A stretch of 64,000 nucleotides of DNA from Aegicerativicinus sediminis. GTDB taxonomy: Bacteria; Bacteroidota; Bacteroidia; Flavobacteriales; Flavobacteriaceae. The stretch covers positions 800,001 to 864,000 of the forward strand of contig NZ_CP064295.1 of NCBI RefSeq assembly GCF_015476115.1. The letters are read 5' to 3'. Of the stretch, positions 1 through 8,974 are shown in pieces. The notes under the pieces were generated by a model. That model saw nothing but the letters and a program-made list of their open reading frames with translations. It was not told where the DNA came from and searched no databases. Made by a program: the position numbers and the translations under genes. Within the stretch, counting starts at the first letter, position 1; every line of letters begins with the position of its first letter.

Positions 1-1
1 C

Positions 2-664
2 AATGATGGGTCTTACAGACCTACTACTTGGGTAAATAGTATAGGAGATGGCGATGAGTTGGTAAAACTCGCATTTAAACATGCAAGTAAATATGCCCCT
101 GATACAGAATTATATTATAATGATTTCAATGCATGGAGACCTGCCAAACGAGATGGGATTATGCGAATGGTTAGGATGCTTCAAAATGAGGGCATCCGGA
201 TTGATGGAATAGGCATTCAAGGACATTGGGGATTAAATTATCCAAAAACAGAATACATCGAAGCAGCCATCGATTCCTTTGCTTCACTCGGTGTAAAAGT
301 AATGATTACAGAACTTGATGTGGATGTTTTACCTCTTACCAAAGAGGGGCAAATCATCGGAACTGGATTATTACATCCCCAATACGAATTAGAAGAGTTT
401 AAGGAATTCCTAGACCCCTATCGAAATGGCTTACCCGAAGAAATGCAACATGCATTAGCTGATCGTTACGCTGAACTTTTCGAAATTTTCTATCGAAAAA
501 AAGATAAAATAGACCGTGTTACTTTATGGGGGCTTCATGATGGGATGACCTGGAAAAATGATTACCCAATAAACAATCGCACTAATTACCCATTACTTTA
601 CGACAGAAATAAAAATCCTAAACCAGCATTGCAGGCTATATTGAATATCCCAAATAATTTTTAA
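2..664 (+). CDS. GH10 endo-1,4-beta-xylanase, C-terminal part (5' end outside window)
   Basis: The reading frame is open from the first base, so this is the last 220 residues of a longer protein. GH10 enzymes hydrolyse internal beta-1,4 bonds of xylan. Family signatures seen are YYNDFNAW, the GIQGHWG strand, the nucleophile strand VMITELDVDV (nucleophile Glu at codon 311-313), and the closing WGLHDGMTW tryptophan motif. The acid/base Glu and any signal peptide lie upstream of the window. The protein ends soon after the last barrel strand, with no carbohydrate-binding module and no type IX sorting domain. The next gene is ribosomal, so this is the end of any polysaccharide-utilisation region. 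Family assignment is firm; substrate is inferred from the family. Confidence 0.93.
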   Translation, partial: NDGSYRPTTWVNSIGDGDELVKLAFKHASKYAPDTELYYNDFNAWRPAKRDGIMRMVRMLQNEGIRIDGIGIQGHWGLNYPKTEYIEAAIDSFASLGVKVMITELDVDVLPLTKEGQIIGTGLLHPQYELEEFKEFLDPYRNGLPEEMQHALADRYAELFEIFYRKKDKIDRVTLWGLHDGMTWKNDYPINNRTNYPLLYDRNKNPKPALQAILNIPNNF

Positions 665-874
665 TTAGTTCCAATTTCAGTTTTTACTATTTCAAAATGA
701 AATTTTAAAGACGACCAACTCATCTTGAAAAATGTTTTAATTTGACCTAAAACCAAAATTAAAAATGACGACCATGGAGAGGTAACTTTAAAAATTAGGA
801 ACAACAGAAATAACAATTGATTAGAGGCAAAATAGTGGTTTTTTTAAGTCCTTATAAAAATTCACTTTAGACTG

Positions 875-905
875 TTTGGTAATCACATAATTAATCGTAA
901 ATTTG
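875..905 (+). promoter_or_regulatory. rplM promoter (TTTG-N19-TAAATTTG)
   Basis: The sequence shows TTTG at 875-878, exactly 19 bases, then TAAATTTG at 898-905, a full match to the Bacteroidota sigma-ABfr promoter consensus. Transcription should begin near 911. It therefore starts downstream of the first in-frame start (903) of the longest reading frame and fixes the L13 start at the later GTG. The rest of 665-874 shows nothing recognisable. Confidence 0.85.
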
Positions 906-937
906 CAAACTCTTTTTTGGAGAGGAATGTTTAATCC

Positions 938-954
938 GTCCGCATCGAGCGGAC
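938..954 (+). promoter_or_regulatory. Hairpin in the rplM leader, possible r-protein autoregulatory element
   Basis: A perfect 6-bp stem (GTCCGC / GCGGAC) with a 5-nt loop sits in the roughly 60-nt leader between the predicted transcription start (~911) and the GTG start at 972. A hairpin of the same shape occurs before rpsB. An L13 binding site is only an inference. Confidence 0.4.
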
Positions 955-971
955 TTGTAAATTTAAATAGT

Positions 972-1427
972 GTGGATACATTAAGCTACAAGACTATTTC
1001 AGCCAATAAATCTACCGTCAATAAAGAATGGGTATTGGTGGATGCTGAAGGTCAGAATCTTGGTCGCTTGGCTTCTAAAGTAGCAAAACTCCTTAGAGGT
1101 AAGCACAAGACCAACTTTACACCACACGTTGATTGCGGCGATAACGTAATTGTTATTAACGCAGAGAAGATTGGACTTTCAGGCAAAAAGTGGAACGATA
1201 AGACTTACATCCGTCACACAGGTTATCCTGGCGGACAAAGAAGCCTTACTGCCACAGAATTGTTTGATAAAAATCCTGCAACGTTGGTAGAAAAATCCGT
1301 GAAAGGGATGTTGCCTAAAAATAAGTTAGGCGCAGACTTATTCCGTAATTTAAATGTTTATGTAGGTTCTGAGCACCCCCATTCAGCTCAACAACCAAAA
1401 ACCATTAATCTTAACGAATTCAACTAA
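972..1427 (+). CDS. rplM: 50S ribosomal protein L13
   Basis: Large-subunit protein uL13, 151 aa from a GTG start at 972 (V/M-DTLSYKTISANK). The longer frame from 903 is rejected because it begins upstream of the predicted transcription start and its extra 23 residues do not look like L13. Typical segments are EWVLVDAEGQNLGRLAS, the LLRGKHKTNFTPHVDCGD core and GMLPKNKLGADLFRNLNVY. The stop codon overlaps the rpsI start by one base (TAATG), so the two are translated as a coupled pair, the usual rplM-rpsI arrangement. Confidence 0.97.
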   Translation: MDTLSYKTISANKSTVNKEWVLVDAEGQNLGRLASKVAKLLRGKHKTNFTPHVDCGDNVIVINAEKIGLSGKKWNDKTYIRHTGYPGGQRSLTATELFDKNPATLVEKSVKGMLPKNKLGADLFRNLNVYVGSEHPHSAQQPKTINLNEFN

Positions 1428-1813
1428 TGGAAGTAATTCACAAAATCGGCCGAAGAAAAACTGCTGTTGCTCGTGTTTATGTTGCTCCAGGAAAAGGTTC
1501 TATTACAGTTAACAAAAGAGACTTAAAAGAATATTTCCCTACCCCAACTCTTCAGTACAAAGTGAACCAACCTCTTACAATGACTGAAAACGAAGGAAAC
1601 TTCGACATTACAGTTAACGTATTTGGAGGTGGCGCCACTGGTCAAGCTGAAGCTGTTCGTTTAGCACTTTCTCGCGCTATGTGCGAACTAGACGCAGAAA
1701 ACAGAGGTATTTTAAAGCCTGAAGGATTATTAACTAGAGACCCAAGAATGGTTGAGCGCAAGAAATTCGGTCAGAAAAAAGCGCGTAAGAAATTCCAGTT
1801 CTCTAAACGTTAA
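1427..1813 (+). CDS. rpsI: 30S ribosomal protein S9
   Basis: Small-subunit protein uS9, 128 aa, whose C-terminal tail reaches the P-site tRNA. The sequence has the N-terminal GRRKTAVARVYV strand, the VNVFGGGATGQAEAVRLALSRA core, GLLTRDPRMVERKKFG and the basic tail ending FQFSKR with the universally conserved terminal lysine-arginine. The ATG overlaps the rplM stop. The gene is followed by a 169-bp gap before rpsB with no obvious terminator, so read-through into rpsB is possible. Confidence 0.97.
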   Translation: MEVIHKIGRRKTAVARVYVAPGKGSITVNKRDLKEYFPTPTLQYKVNQPLTMTENEGNFDITVNVFGGGATGQAEAVRLALSRAMCELDAENRGILKPEGLLTRDPRMVERKKFGQKKARKKFQFSKR

Positions 1814-1835
1814 TATTTTTCAAAGTATTATGTGG

Positions 1836-1852
1836 ATCTGCACGAGGCAGAT
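1836..1852 (+). promoter_or_regulatory. Hairpin in the rpsB leader, possible S2 autoregulatory element
   Basis: A perfect 6-bp stem (ATCTGC / GCAGAT) with a 5-nt loop is followed by an A-rich run rather than T, so it is not a terminator. More short stems follow up to rpsB (TTTAG-cat-CTAAA near 1907-1918, and a TTAAG/CTTAA pairing). A structured leader in front of rpsB-tsf would fit r-protein feedback; the ligand is inferred. Confidence 0.35.
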
Positions 1853-1982
1853 TCAAAAAAAATTAACCAAGTATTTGTTGTCCACGGCTTCGTCCGGGAT
1901 TTAGTTTAGCATCTAAATGGTTAAGGCCGAATAATCGCCACTTAATCATTGCTAATTCAACAGAACGTAAACTATTACAAAA

Positions 1983-2765
1983 ATGGAAAATATTGTAGTT
2001 AAAGACTTATTAGATGCAGGAGTGCATTTTGGGCATTTAACCAGAAAATGGGACCCCAATATGGCACCTTACATTTATATGGAGCGTAACGGCATCCATA
2101 TTATCAATCTTTACAAGACTGCAGCTAAAATTGAAGAAAGCGCAAAAGCTCTTCATAAAATTGCCGCTTCTGGAAAGAAAATCTTATTTGTAGCAACTAA
2201 AAAACAGGCAAAAGATATCGTTGCTGAAAAAGCTGGCGCGGTTAACATGCCTTACATTACTGAAAGATGGCCAGGTGGTATGCTTACCAATTTCATTACT
2301 ATTAGAAAAGCCGTTAAAAAAATGGCTTCTATCGATAGAATGAAGAAAGATGGTACTTTCGAAACACTATCTAAAAAAGAACGTTTGCAAGTAGATCGAC
2401 TACGTGCAAAACTTGAAAAGAACTTAGGTTCTATTAGTGACATGACTCGTTTGCCAGGAGCATTGTTTGTGGTAGACATCAAGCGTGAGCACATTGCTAT
2501 TAAAGAAGCACAAAAATTAAACATTCCAATCTTCGCGATGGTAGATACTAACTCAGACCCACGTCAGGTTGATTACGTAATTCCATCAAACGATGATGCT
2601 TCTAAATCAATAGAAAAAGTCCTTTCTTTAGTTACTTCTGCTGTTGCAGAAGGATTAGCTGAACGCAAATCAGATAAAGCAGATAAGCCTGCTAAGTCTA
2701 AATCTGCTTCCCCTGTTAAGAAAAAAGCAGCAAAAGCAGTTGCAGTTTCTGAAGAAGAGGAATAA
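1983..2765 (+). CDS. rpsB: 30S ribosomal protein S2
   Basis: Small-subunit protein uS2, 260 aa. It opens with DLLDAGVHFGHLTRKWDPNM and has GIHIINLYKT, the ERWPGGMLTNF motif and the PIFAMVDTNSDP segment typical of S2. About 35 residues at the C-terminus form a low-complexity Lys/Ala/Ser tail ending in a short acidic run, a common flavobacterial extension. It is followed after 90 bp by tsf, the normal bacterial order. Confidence 0.97.
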   Translation: MENIVVKDLLDAGVHFGHLTRKWDPNMAPYIYMERNGIHIINLYKTAAKIEESAKALHKIAASGKKILFVATKKQAKDIVAEKAGAVNMPYITERWPGGMLTNFITIRKAVKKMASIDRMKKDGTFETLSKKERLQVDRLRAKLEKNLGSISDMTRLPGALFVVDIKREHIAIKEAQKLNIPIFAMVDTNSDPRQVDYVIPSNDDASKSIEKVLSLVTSAVAEGLAERKSDKADKPAKSKSASPVKKKAAKAVAVSEEEE

Positions 2766-2855
2766 ACCATACATATTCAAAACATAAAAGGTCGTTTAAT
2801 TCTTTTCTATATAGAGACTAATTAAGCGACCATTTCAATTTAAATAATTAAAATT

Positions 2856-3680
2856 ATGACTAAGATAACCGCTTCAGATGTTAATAAATTGAGACAAGCA
2901 ACAGGTGCAGGCATGATGGATTGCAAAAATGCCCTTGTTGAAGCTGAAGGAGATTTTGAAAAAGCTATTGAAATCCTTAGAAAAAAAGGACAAAAAGTTG
3001 CTGCAAAGCGTGCTGATCGTGAATCAACCGAGGGTGCTGCAATTGCAAAAGTTAGCAATGACAACACTAAAGGTGTTGCCATCGTATTGGGATGTGAAAC
3101 AGATTTCGTTGGTAAAAACGATAGTTTTGTTGATTTGGCCCACAAATTGGCAGAGTTAGCCTTAGAATGTTCCACTAAAGAAGAATTGTTAGCTGCTGAT
3201 TTTGATGGCATATCAGTTTCCGAAAAACTTATTGAGCAAACAGGTGTAATCGGTGAAAAAATCGATATTAACGCGTTTGAAAAAATTGAAGCTCCTTACG
3301 TAGGTTCTTATATCCATGCGGGTAATAAAATTGCCACTTTAGTAGGTCTTTCTTCTTGCGCAGATGGCGCTGACGTTGTTGCAAAGGATGTTGCTATGCA
3401 GGCTGCTGCTATGAGCCCAATCGCTTTAGATGAAGACGGAGTAGACGCTGCAACGATCGAAAAAGAAATTGAAATTGCAAAAGAACAATTACGTGGCGAA
3501 GGAAAACCAGAAGCAATGTTAGACAATATTGCAAAAGGAAAATTGAAGCGTTTCTTTAAGGATAACACTTTAGTTAACCAAGATTTCATAAAAGACAGCA
3601 AACAAAGTGTTGCCCAATATGTAAAGTCATTAGGAAATGATGTTAAAGTAACTGCATTTAGACGCGTTACTTTAGGTTAA
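2856..3680 (+). CDS. tsf: Elongation factor Ts
   Basis: Guanine-nucleotide exchange factor that recycles EF-Tu-GDP, 274 aa. It carries the N-terminal UBA-like domain (VNKLRQATGAGMMDCKNALVEAEGDFEKAIEILRKKG, residues 8-44) and the EF-Tu contact region VLGCETDFVGKND (TDFV signature). The core dimerisation subdomains follow, and it ends KVTAFRRVTLG. It forms a unit with rpsB and is closed by an intrinsic terminator immediately downstream. Confidence 0.97.
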   Translation: MTKITASDVNKLRQATGAGMMDCKNALVEAEGDFEKAIEILRKKGQKVAAKRADRESTEGAAIAKVSNDNTKGVAIVLGCETDFVGKNDSFVDLAHKLAELALECSTKEELLAADFDGISVSEKLIEQTGVIGEKIDINAFEKIEAPYVGSYIHAGNKIATLVGLSSCADGADVVAKDVAMQAAAMSPIALDEDGVDAATIEKEIEIAKEQLRGEGKPEAMLDNIAKGKLKRFFKDNTLVNQDFIKDSKQSVAQYVKSLGNDVKVTAFRRVTLG

Positions 3681-3701
3681 TCCTATTTCAACTAATATTA
3701 A

Positions 3702-3725
3702 AATCCCGCAAATGCGGGATTTTTT
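3702..3725 (+). terminator. Intrinsic terminator after tsf
   Basis: A 9-bp stem (AATCCCGCA / TGCGGGATT) with a 2-base loop leads straight into a run of six T. It ends the rpsB-tsf unit. Confidence 0.9.
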
Positions 3726-3792
3726 GTTTATAATTATGCATATGAGATAATTTTGAAAATAGGAATTCTGAATTTCTCATTAAAAAAATATG

Positions 3793-3800
3793 TAGTTTTG
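3793..3800 (+). promoter_or_regulatory. Possible -7 element for pyrH-frr
   Basis: TAGTTTTG fits TAnnTTTG about 50 bp before pyrH and just after the tsf terminator. No good -33 TTTG is found at the expected distance, so this is a weak call. Confidence 0.4.
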
Positions 3801-3849
3801 CTAAACCGTTGTAACGATTACCGATTACAGCTACAAAGGATGTCAATTC

Positions 3850-4557
3850 ATGAAATATAACAGAATCTTACTAAAGCTCTCAGGTGAAGCTTTAATGGGA
3901 AATCGACAATACGGAATAGATCCCCAAAGATTATCAGAATATGCCAAAGAAATTAAAGCAATTACAGAAGCTGGCGTAGAAGTAGCCATAGTAATTGGCG
4001 GTGGCAATATCTTTAGAGGGGTTGCAGGAGCAAGTAACGGAATGGATAGGGTGCAAGGTGACCATATGGGTATGCTTGCCACCATTATCAATGGCCTAGC
4101 TTTACAAAGCGCGCTTGAAGACGCCGGCGTACCAACCCGACTACAATCTGCAATACAAATAAATGAGGTGGCGGAACCTTTTATTAGGAGAAAGGCATTA
4201 AGGCATCTAGAAAAAGGCCGAGTTGTTATTTTTGGTGGCGGAACCGGAAATCCTTATTTTACCACTGATTCGGCTGCAGTTTTACGAGCCATCGAAATGG
4301 AAGCTGATGTTATTCTAAAAGGTACTAGAGTGGATGGCATTTACAATACCGATCCTGAAAAAGACCGTATGGCAATTAAATTCGATCACATCAGTTTTGA
4401 TGATGTATTGAGAAAGGGCTTGAAGGTAATGGATACCACCGCCTTCACCTTAAGCCAAGAAAACCAATTACCTATTATTGTATTTGATATGAATAAAAGG
4501 GGAAACCTTTTTAAAGTGGTTTCTGGCGAGAAAGTAGGAACAAAAGTTAATTTATAG
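3850..4557 (+). CDS. pyrH: Uridylate kinase (UMP kinase)
   Basis: Hexameric bacterial UMP kinase of the amino-acid kinase family; phosphorylates UMP to UDP in pyrimidine nucleotide synthesis. It is 235 aa, the usual length. Motifs are the N-terminal [11 protein letters not shown] phosphate loop, [13 protein letters not shown], the [15 protein letters not shown] helix, [15 protein letters not shown] and [18 protein letters not shown]. The start is the first ATG after the predicted promoter and matches homologues ([15 protein letters not shown]). It is followed by frr after 34 bp, a widely conserved pair. Confidence 0.97.
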   Translation: MKYNRILLKLSGEALMGNRQYGIDPQRLSEYAKEIKAITEAGVEVAIVIGGGNIFRGVAGASNGMDRVQGDHMGMLATIINGLALQSALEDAGVPTRLQSAIQINEVAEPFIRRKALRHLEKGRVVIFGGGTGNPYFTTDSAAVLRAIEMEADVILKGTRVDGIYNTDPEKDRMAIKFDHISFDDVLRKGLKVMDTTAFTLSQENQLPIIVFDMNKRGNLFKVVSGEKVGTKVNL

Positions 4558-4591
4558 ATTTTAAAGTCTAATTAGGAATTTTTAATTACCA

Positions 4592-5146
4592 ATGAACGAG
4601 GAAGTCGATTTTATTTTAGATACTACACAAGAAGCGATGGACAGTGCCATCAAACATCTTGAAAAACAGTTTGTAAATATTCGCGCTGGTAAGGCAAGCC
4701 CGGCAATGCTTGGCAGTGTGTTCGTAGAATATTACGGCAATCAAACTCCTCTTAATCAGGTTGCCAATGTTAATACCCCAGATGGTCGTACGATTACTGT
4801 GCAGCCTTGGGAAAAACAAATGATAGGTGAAATTGAAAGAGGAATAATGATGGCCAACCTAGGATTCAATCCTATGAACAATGGTGAAATGGTAATTATT
4901 AATGTGCCGCCGTTAACAGAAGAGCGCCGAAAGAATTTGGCCAAACAGGCTAAAGCAGAAGCTGAAGATGCAAAAGTCGGAATTAGGAATGCTCGTAAAG
5001 AAGCCAATAACGATCTTAAGAAATTGGATATTTCTGAGGACCTTTTGAAGAATGCTGAGATCGATGTACAAGAAATGACAGATTCTTACGTAATGAAAGT
5101 GGATGAACTTCTAGAGGTTAAGGAAAAAGAAATCATGACAGTTTAA
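4592..5146 (+). CDS. frr: Ribosome recycling factor
   Basis: Splits post-termination ribosomes together with EF-G, 184 aa. The sequence shows the RRF pattern: the N-terminal helix MDSAIKHLEKQFVNIRAGKASPAML, the small beta domain VANVNTPDGRTITVQPWEKQMIGEIERGI, VIINVPPLTEERRKNLAKQAK, and the long C-terminal helical bundle with a basic RNARKEANNDLKKL segment. It is the second gene of the pyrH-frr unit and is closed by a terminator. Confidence 0.97.
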   Translation: MNEEVDFILDTTQEAMDSAIKHLEKQFVNIRAGKASPAMLGSVFVEYYGNQTPLNQVANVNTPDGRTITVQPWEKQMIGEIERGIMMANLGFNPMNNGEMVIINVPPLTEERRKNLAKQAKAEAEDAKVGIRNARKEANNDLKKLDISEDLLKNAEIDVQEMTDSYVMKVDELLEVKEKEIMTV

Positions 5147-5147
5147 C

Positions 5148-5170
5148 AAGCGGCATTAGTCGCTTTTTTT
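5148..5170 (+). terminator. Intrinsic terminator after frr
   Basis: Stem AAGCGGC / GTCGCTT (one G-U pair), loop ATTA, followed by a run of seven T. It lies one base after the frr stop codon. Confidence 0.85.
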
Positions 5171-5185
5171 GTCCTCAATCACCTT

Positions 5186-6457
5186 ATGAAAAGACACCTA
5201 CTTAAAATCTGTCTTGTTTTCATTGTATCCTTTTCGTTTTCACAAAATGAAGGTAATCCCCAAAGCGAAGGATCAGAAAATACCACCAAACCAAAATTTT
5301 TAAAAAATATACCTGACGGGTATTTCCCCACCAAATATTTCAAGTTCGATTTAAGGTATCTTTTCAAATATAACCGGTACGAACATGTAAGAACTGGGGT
5401 GGGTGGCGTTACAACTGAAGATTTTTCAAAACTATTTAGAATAAGTAATTATGTTGTTTATGGTTTTGGTGACCACCGATGGAAATACAACATAACAGGA
5501 GGCATTTTGTTAAATCAGCCAACTGATACTTGGCTAAGTTTGGCTTATACGGATGATTTAACCGAAACAGCAAGTTCTCCCTATTTAACGGACAAAAGGA
5601 CTTTCCGTGTGTTCCAACCTAGGCTTTTTAATATAGACAGATTTCACCACCACATTACCAAATCTGTTAGTCTGGAACATGTCTTCTCAGAAAAATTATT
5701 AGGTGTTTTAGATGTTTCAGCAAACAAAATTTGGCCCACTTACGATTACATCTATGTAAATGACGGTTTTGAATATGATCGATTTCATCTAAGTTTAGCC
5801 AAGCTAGCCATGCAATGGACTCCAGCAAACGGCAAAGTTATAGATCAACATAATGGAGCGGTTAAAATCGAGCAAGGATTTCCTGTAATATCCCTTCAAT
5901 TAACAAAAAGTTTTACAGATATATTGGATGGTGATTTCGATTTTTTTAAAATAGATACAAGGTTTGCACATCAATTTAATTACAATAACGAAAGCACTAC
6001 AGAAATTCTCACAAAGACAGGCATAGCGTTTGGAGATGTACCGATTACTCATCTTTACCATGCCTATCCAAATAATTTGAATAAACCCGAAATAATGCAA
6101 CGCTTTTCGGTAGCAGGCATCAATAGTTTCGAAACAATGTATTTCAATGAATTCTTCGTGGATAGATATGCCTCACTTCAAATTAAACATTTTCTCAAAC
6201 CATTTAATTGGGGGAAAAAATTTAAGCCCCAATTAGTGTTGATCAGTAGAATGGCAATTGGAGAAATGTCTGACATCGAAAAACATCAACTTATCAATTT
6301 TTCAACCTTCAAAAAGGGGTATTCTGAAGCAGGATTTGAAATGAATAAAATACTGTTTGGTTTCGGACTAGCCGCCGCTTATAGATATGGTGCCTATCAT
6401 TTACCTAATTTCGAGCAAAACTTCGCGTTTAAGTTCACATTTAACATGAAGATATAG
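5186..6457 (+). CDS. DUF5686-like outer-membrane beta-barrel protein (barrel only)
   Basis: Predicted secreted 423-aa protein with a signal peptide (MKRHLLKICLVFIVSFSFSQ). The rest alternates aromatic and polar residues as in a beta-barrel and ends in an aromatic-rich last strand (FAFKFTFNMKI). The order of motifs (DISNYVVYGFGDHRWKYN-like strand, KSVSLEHVFSEKLLGV, HFLKPFNWGKKFKPQLVLISR) resembles the C-terminal barrel of Bacteroidota DUF5686 proteins, which are usually about 800 aa with an N-terminal carboxypeptidase-regulatory-like domain. That domain is absent here. Function is unknown; family call is by eye and moderate. Confidence 0.6.
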   Translation: MKRHLLKICLVFIVSFSFSQNEGNPQSEGSENTTKPKFLKNIPDGYFPTKYFKFDLRYLFKYNRYEHVRTGVGGVTTEDFSKLFRISNYVVYGFGDHRWKYNITGGILLNQPTDTWLSLAYTDDLTETASSPYLTDKRTFRVFQPRLFNIDRFHHHITKSVSLEHVFSEKLLGVLDVSANKIWPTYDYIYVNDGFEYDRFHLSLAKLAMQWTPANGKVIDQHNGAVKIEQGFPVISLQLTKSFTDILDGDFDFFKIDTRFAHQFNYNNESTTEILTKTGIAFGDVPITHLYHAYPNNLNKPEIMQRFSVAGINSFETMYFNEFFVDRYASLQIKHFLKPFNWGKKFKPQLVLISRMAIGEMSDIEKHQLINFSTFKKGYSEAGFEMNKILFGFGLAAAYRYGAYHLPNFEQNFAFKFTFNMKI

Positions 6458-6502
6458 AATAAACTAACATTGGTATTATAAGTCTTATTCTTCTTCTTTT
6501 CA

Positions 6503-6510
6503 TACCTTTG
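6503..6510 (+). promoter_or_regulatory. -7 element before the MMPL exporter
   Basis: TACCTTTG fits TAnnTTTG and lies 20 bp before the ATG at 6530. No TTTG is found 19 bases upstream, so only half the consensus is seen. Confidence 0.45.
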
Positions 6511-6529
6511 CACATCTTTTTAGATACCA

Positions 6530-8932
6530 ATGCTTAAACTGTTAACTACCGGCTTTTGGGAAGTCGTTGCCCGCAAAATTCTACGGAACAAAATTGGGAT
6601 TTTGGTTACCATTATTTTGGCAACCATTTTTCTGAGCTACCAATGGAAATATATGCGTTTCACCTATACTGAAGCCAACCTACTTCCTGATGACCACCCA
6701 ATTAATGTAGAGTATAATGAATTTCTTAATCTTTTTGGTGAAGAAGGAAACCTTATAGTTCTAGGTGTAAAAGACAGTTTGTTATTCACTCCAGAAAACT
6801 GGAATGAGTGGCATTCTCTCGCAGATAAATTAAAGAAGTTTGATGCGGTTGAAACTGTACTTTCCATAAATGACTTACAACAATTAGTTAAAGATACTGC
6901 ACAAAATAAATTTGTATTAAAACCATTAGTAAAGGACTCTATAGGTTCGCAAACCGCTATTGATTCTTTAAAAAATGACCTTTTAAGCAAATATCCTTTC
7001 TACGAGAATTTCCTGTTCAATTCTGAAAATCAAACAATTAGAACCATTGTTTATTTACATCAAGATATTGTAAATAGCGCTGTTCGAAGGGATTTTATTG
7101 TGGACGATTTAATTCCATTGGTTTCAGAAACTGAACTAAAAACAGGGATGGATGTCAGAGTTTCTGGAATGCCTTATATCCGCACATTGAATTCGCAGGT
7201 TATTATAGACGAGATTGGATGGTTTATTGGTGCGGCGTTATTGGTTACTTCCCTTATCTTCTTTTTCTTTTTTAGATCAATTAGGGCCACTTTAATTTCT
7301 TTAATTGTTGTTTCCATAGGGGTAATGTGGACCTTTGGTATCTTGGGATTGCTGAAGTATGAAATAACCGTTCTAACCGCATTAATACCCCCTTTAATTA
7401 TAGTTATAGGAATACCTAATTGCATTTTCTTAATAAACAAATACCAACATGAGGTAAAGAAACATGGCAATAAGGTTAAATCGCTTCAAAGAGTAATTAC
7501 CAAGGTTGGCAACGCCACCCTAATGACAAATGTAACAACCGCCTCAGGTTTTGCAACTTTTATTTTAACCGAAAGTTCTTTATTGAAGGAGTTTGGTGTT
7601 GTCGCTTCCTTAAGTATTTTGGCAATTTTTCTCCTTTGTTTGTTAATTATTCCAACTGTTTACACTTTTTTACCACATCCTAAAGAACGGCATCTAGAAC
7701 ATCTTAATCGACAATGGATAGGAGGTTTTGTCAATTGGATGGAAAAAATGGTAAGGGAATATCGCATTGCCATTTATGCGGTCTCTATTGTTACGCTAGC
7801 ATTGAGTATCATTGGCATCTACCAAATGAAGATTTCAGGTAGTTTAATCGAGGATATGCCAAAGGATACGGAATTCTTTGAAGACATAGTCTTTTTTGAA
7901 AATGAATTTGATGGGGTCATGCCCTTGGAATTCATTGTTGACACCAAGCGAAAAAAAGGTGTTATGAGATCCAGCACCCTTAAACGTATGGATGAATTTG
8001 AGGAAGCTATTGAAGAACATCCTGAACTATCTAGGCCAATTTCTGTAGTTAGCTTGGTTAAATATGCCAAGCAGGCCTATTATAACGGCAACCCAAAATA
8101 CTATCAACTTCCTAGTAGTCAAGAAAATAGTTTTATCATGTCTTATGTAAAGAATTCCAATTCTGAAGTGAGCATGCTAAAAAGTTTTGTGGATAGTACC
8201 GGTCAGTTTGCAAGGATTACAACCTTCATGAAAGATATCGGTACTGGAAGAATGGAACGAATTGAGGAGGACTTAAATAAAAGTGCCAAGAAACTTTTTC
8301 CAGAAGAACAATATACAATTTCAATGACAGGAAAGGCATTGGTTTTTCAAAAAGGAACAAAATACTTAGTTAAGAATTTGGTTATTTCCTTGTCTTTAGC
8401 AATTTTCCTCATCTCCATTTTCATGGCTTTTATGTTTAGAAGTTTTAGGATGATCATTGTATCACTTATTCCAAACTTACTTCCACTTCTCATAACTGCT
8501 GGACTTATGGGTTTTGTTGGAGTACCTATAAAACCTTCTACTATTTTAGTATTTAGTATTGCCTTTGGTATAAGTGTAGATGACACTATACACTTTTTAG
8601 CAAAATATAGGCAGGAGTTGCAAGCAAATCATTGGAAAATTAGGAAATCTGTATTTGCTGCACTTAGGGAAACTGGTGTTAGTATGTTCTATACATCAAT
8701 AGTATTATTTTTTGGGTTCTCCGTGTTTACGATTTCTAGTTTTGGAGGCACTGTGGCATTGGGCGCTTTAGTATCAATTACACTTTTGTTTGCAATGTTG
8801 TCTAACCTGCTTTTATTACCTTCTTTACTGCTATCACTAGAACGGATGATTGCCAATAAAGAAACTCTTAAGGAACCTTCTCTAGACATTATACCGAATG
8901 ATGAAGATGATGAAGAAGAGCTTTTTAAATAA
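6530..8932 (+). CDS. RND-superfamily MMPL-type exporter
   Basis: Inner-membrane protein of 800 aa built as two similar halves. Each half has one transmembrane helix, a periplasmic domain of about 180 residues, and five more helices. The first six-helix set ends near PTVYTFLPHPKE (~385). The second half holds the family signature GISVDDTIHFLAKYRQE (about 683-699) in its fourth helix, matching the position of the proton-relay aspartates of RND transporters. The proteins are related to MmpL/HpnN/SSD exporters of lipids and hydrophobic compounds; the substrate here is unknown. No adaptor or TolC gene lies next to it. The C-terminus is strongly acidic. Confidence 0.85.
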   Translation: MLKLLTTGFWEVVARKILRNKIGILVTIILATIFLSYQWKYMRFTYTEANLLPDDHPINVEYNEFLNLFGEEGNLIVLGVKDSLLFTPENWNEWHSLADKLKKFDAVETVLSINDLQQLVKDTAQNKFVLKPLVKDSIGSQTAIDSLKNDLLSKYPFYENFLFNSENQTIRTIVYLHQDIVNSAVRRDFIVDDLIPLVSETELKTGMDVRVSGMPYIRTLNSQVIIDEIGWFIGAALLVTSLIFFFFFRSIRATLISLIVVSIGVMWTFGILGLLKYEITVLTALIPPLIIVIGIPNCIFLINKYQHEVKKHGNKVKSLQRVITKVGNATLMTNVTTASGFATFILTESSLLKEFGVVASLSILAIFLLCLLIIPTVYTFLPHPKERHLEHLNRQWIGGFVNWMEKMVREYRIAIYAVSIVTLALSIIGIYQMKISGSLIEDMPKDTEFFEDIVFFENEFDGVMPLEFIVDTKRKKGVMRSSTLKRMDEFEEAIEEHPELSRPISVVSLVKYAKQAYYNGNPKYYQLPSSQENSFIMSYVKNSNSEVSMLKSFVDSTGQFARITTFMKDIGTGRMERIEEDLNKSAKKLFPEEQYTISMTGKALVFQKGTKYLVKNLVISLSLAIFLISIFMAFMFRSFRMIIVSLIPNLLPLLITAGLMGFVGVPIKPSTILVFSIAFGISVDDTIHFLAKYRQELQANHWKIRKSVFAALRETGVSMFYTSIVLFFGFSVFTISSFGGTVALGALVSITLLFAMLSNLLLLPSLLLSLERMIANKETLKEPSLDIIPNDEDDEEELFK

Positions 8933-8974
8933 CATTAATTAATCTATTATTTTTGAATTCTTAAAAAATTGAAA

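Noticed and set aside
903-971. 23-residue N-terminal extension of L13
   Set aside because: It begins inside the -7 element of a consensus promoter and is not L13-like; GTG 972 fits homologues.
2252-2524. Minus-strand frames inside rpsB, tsf, odhA, the RND pump and other genes
   Set aside because: They lie fully inside strongly supported genes, have no promoter or family match and poor codon composition; shadows.
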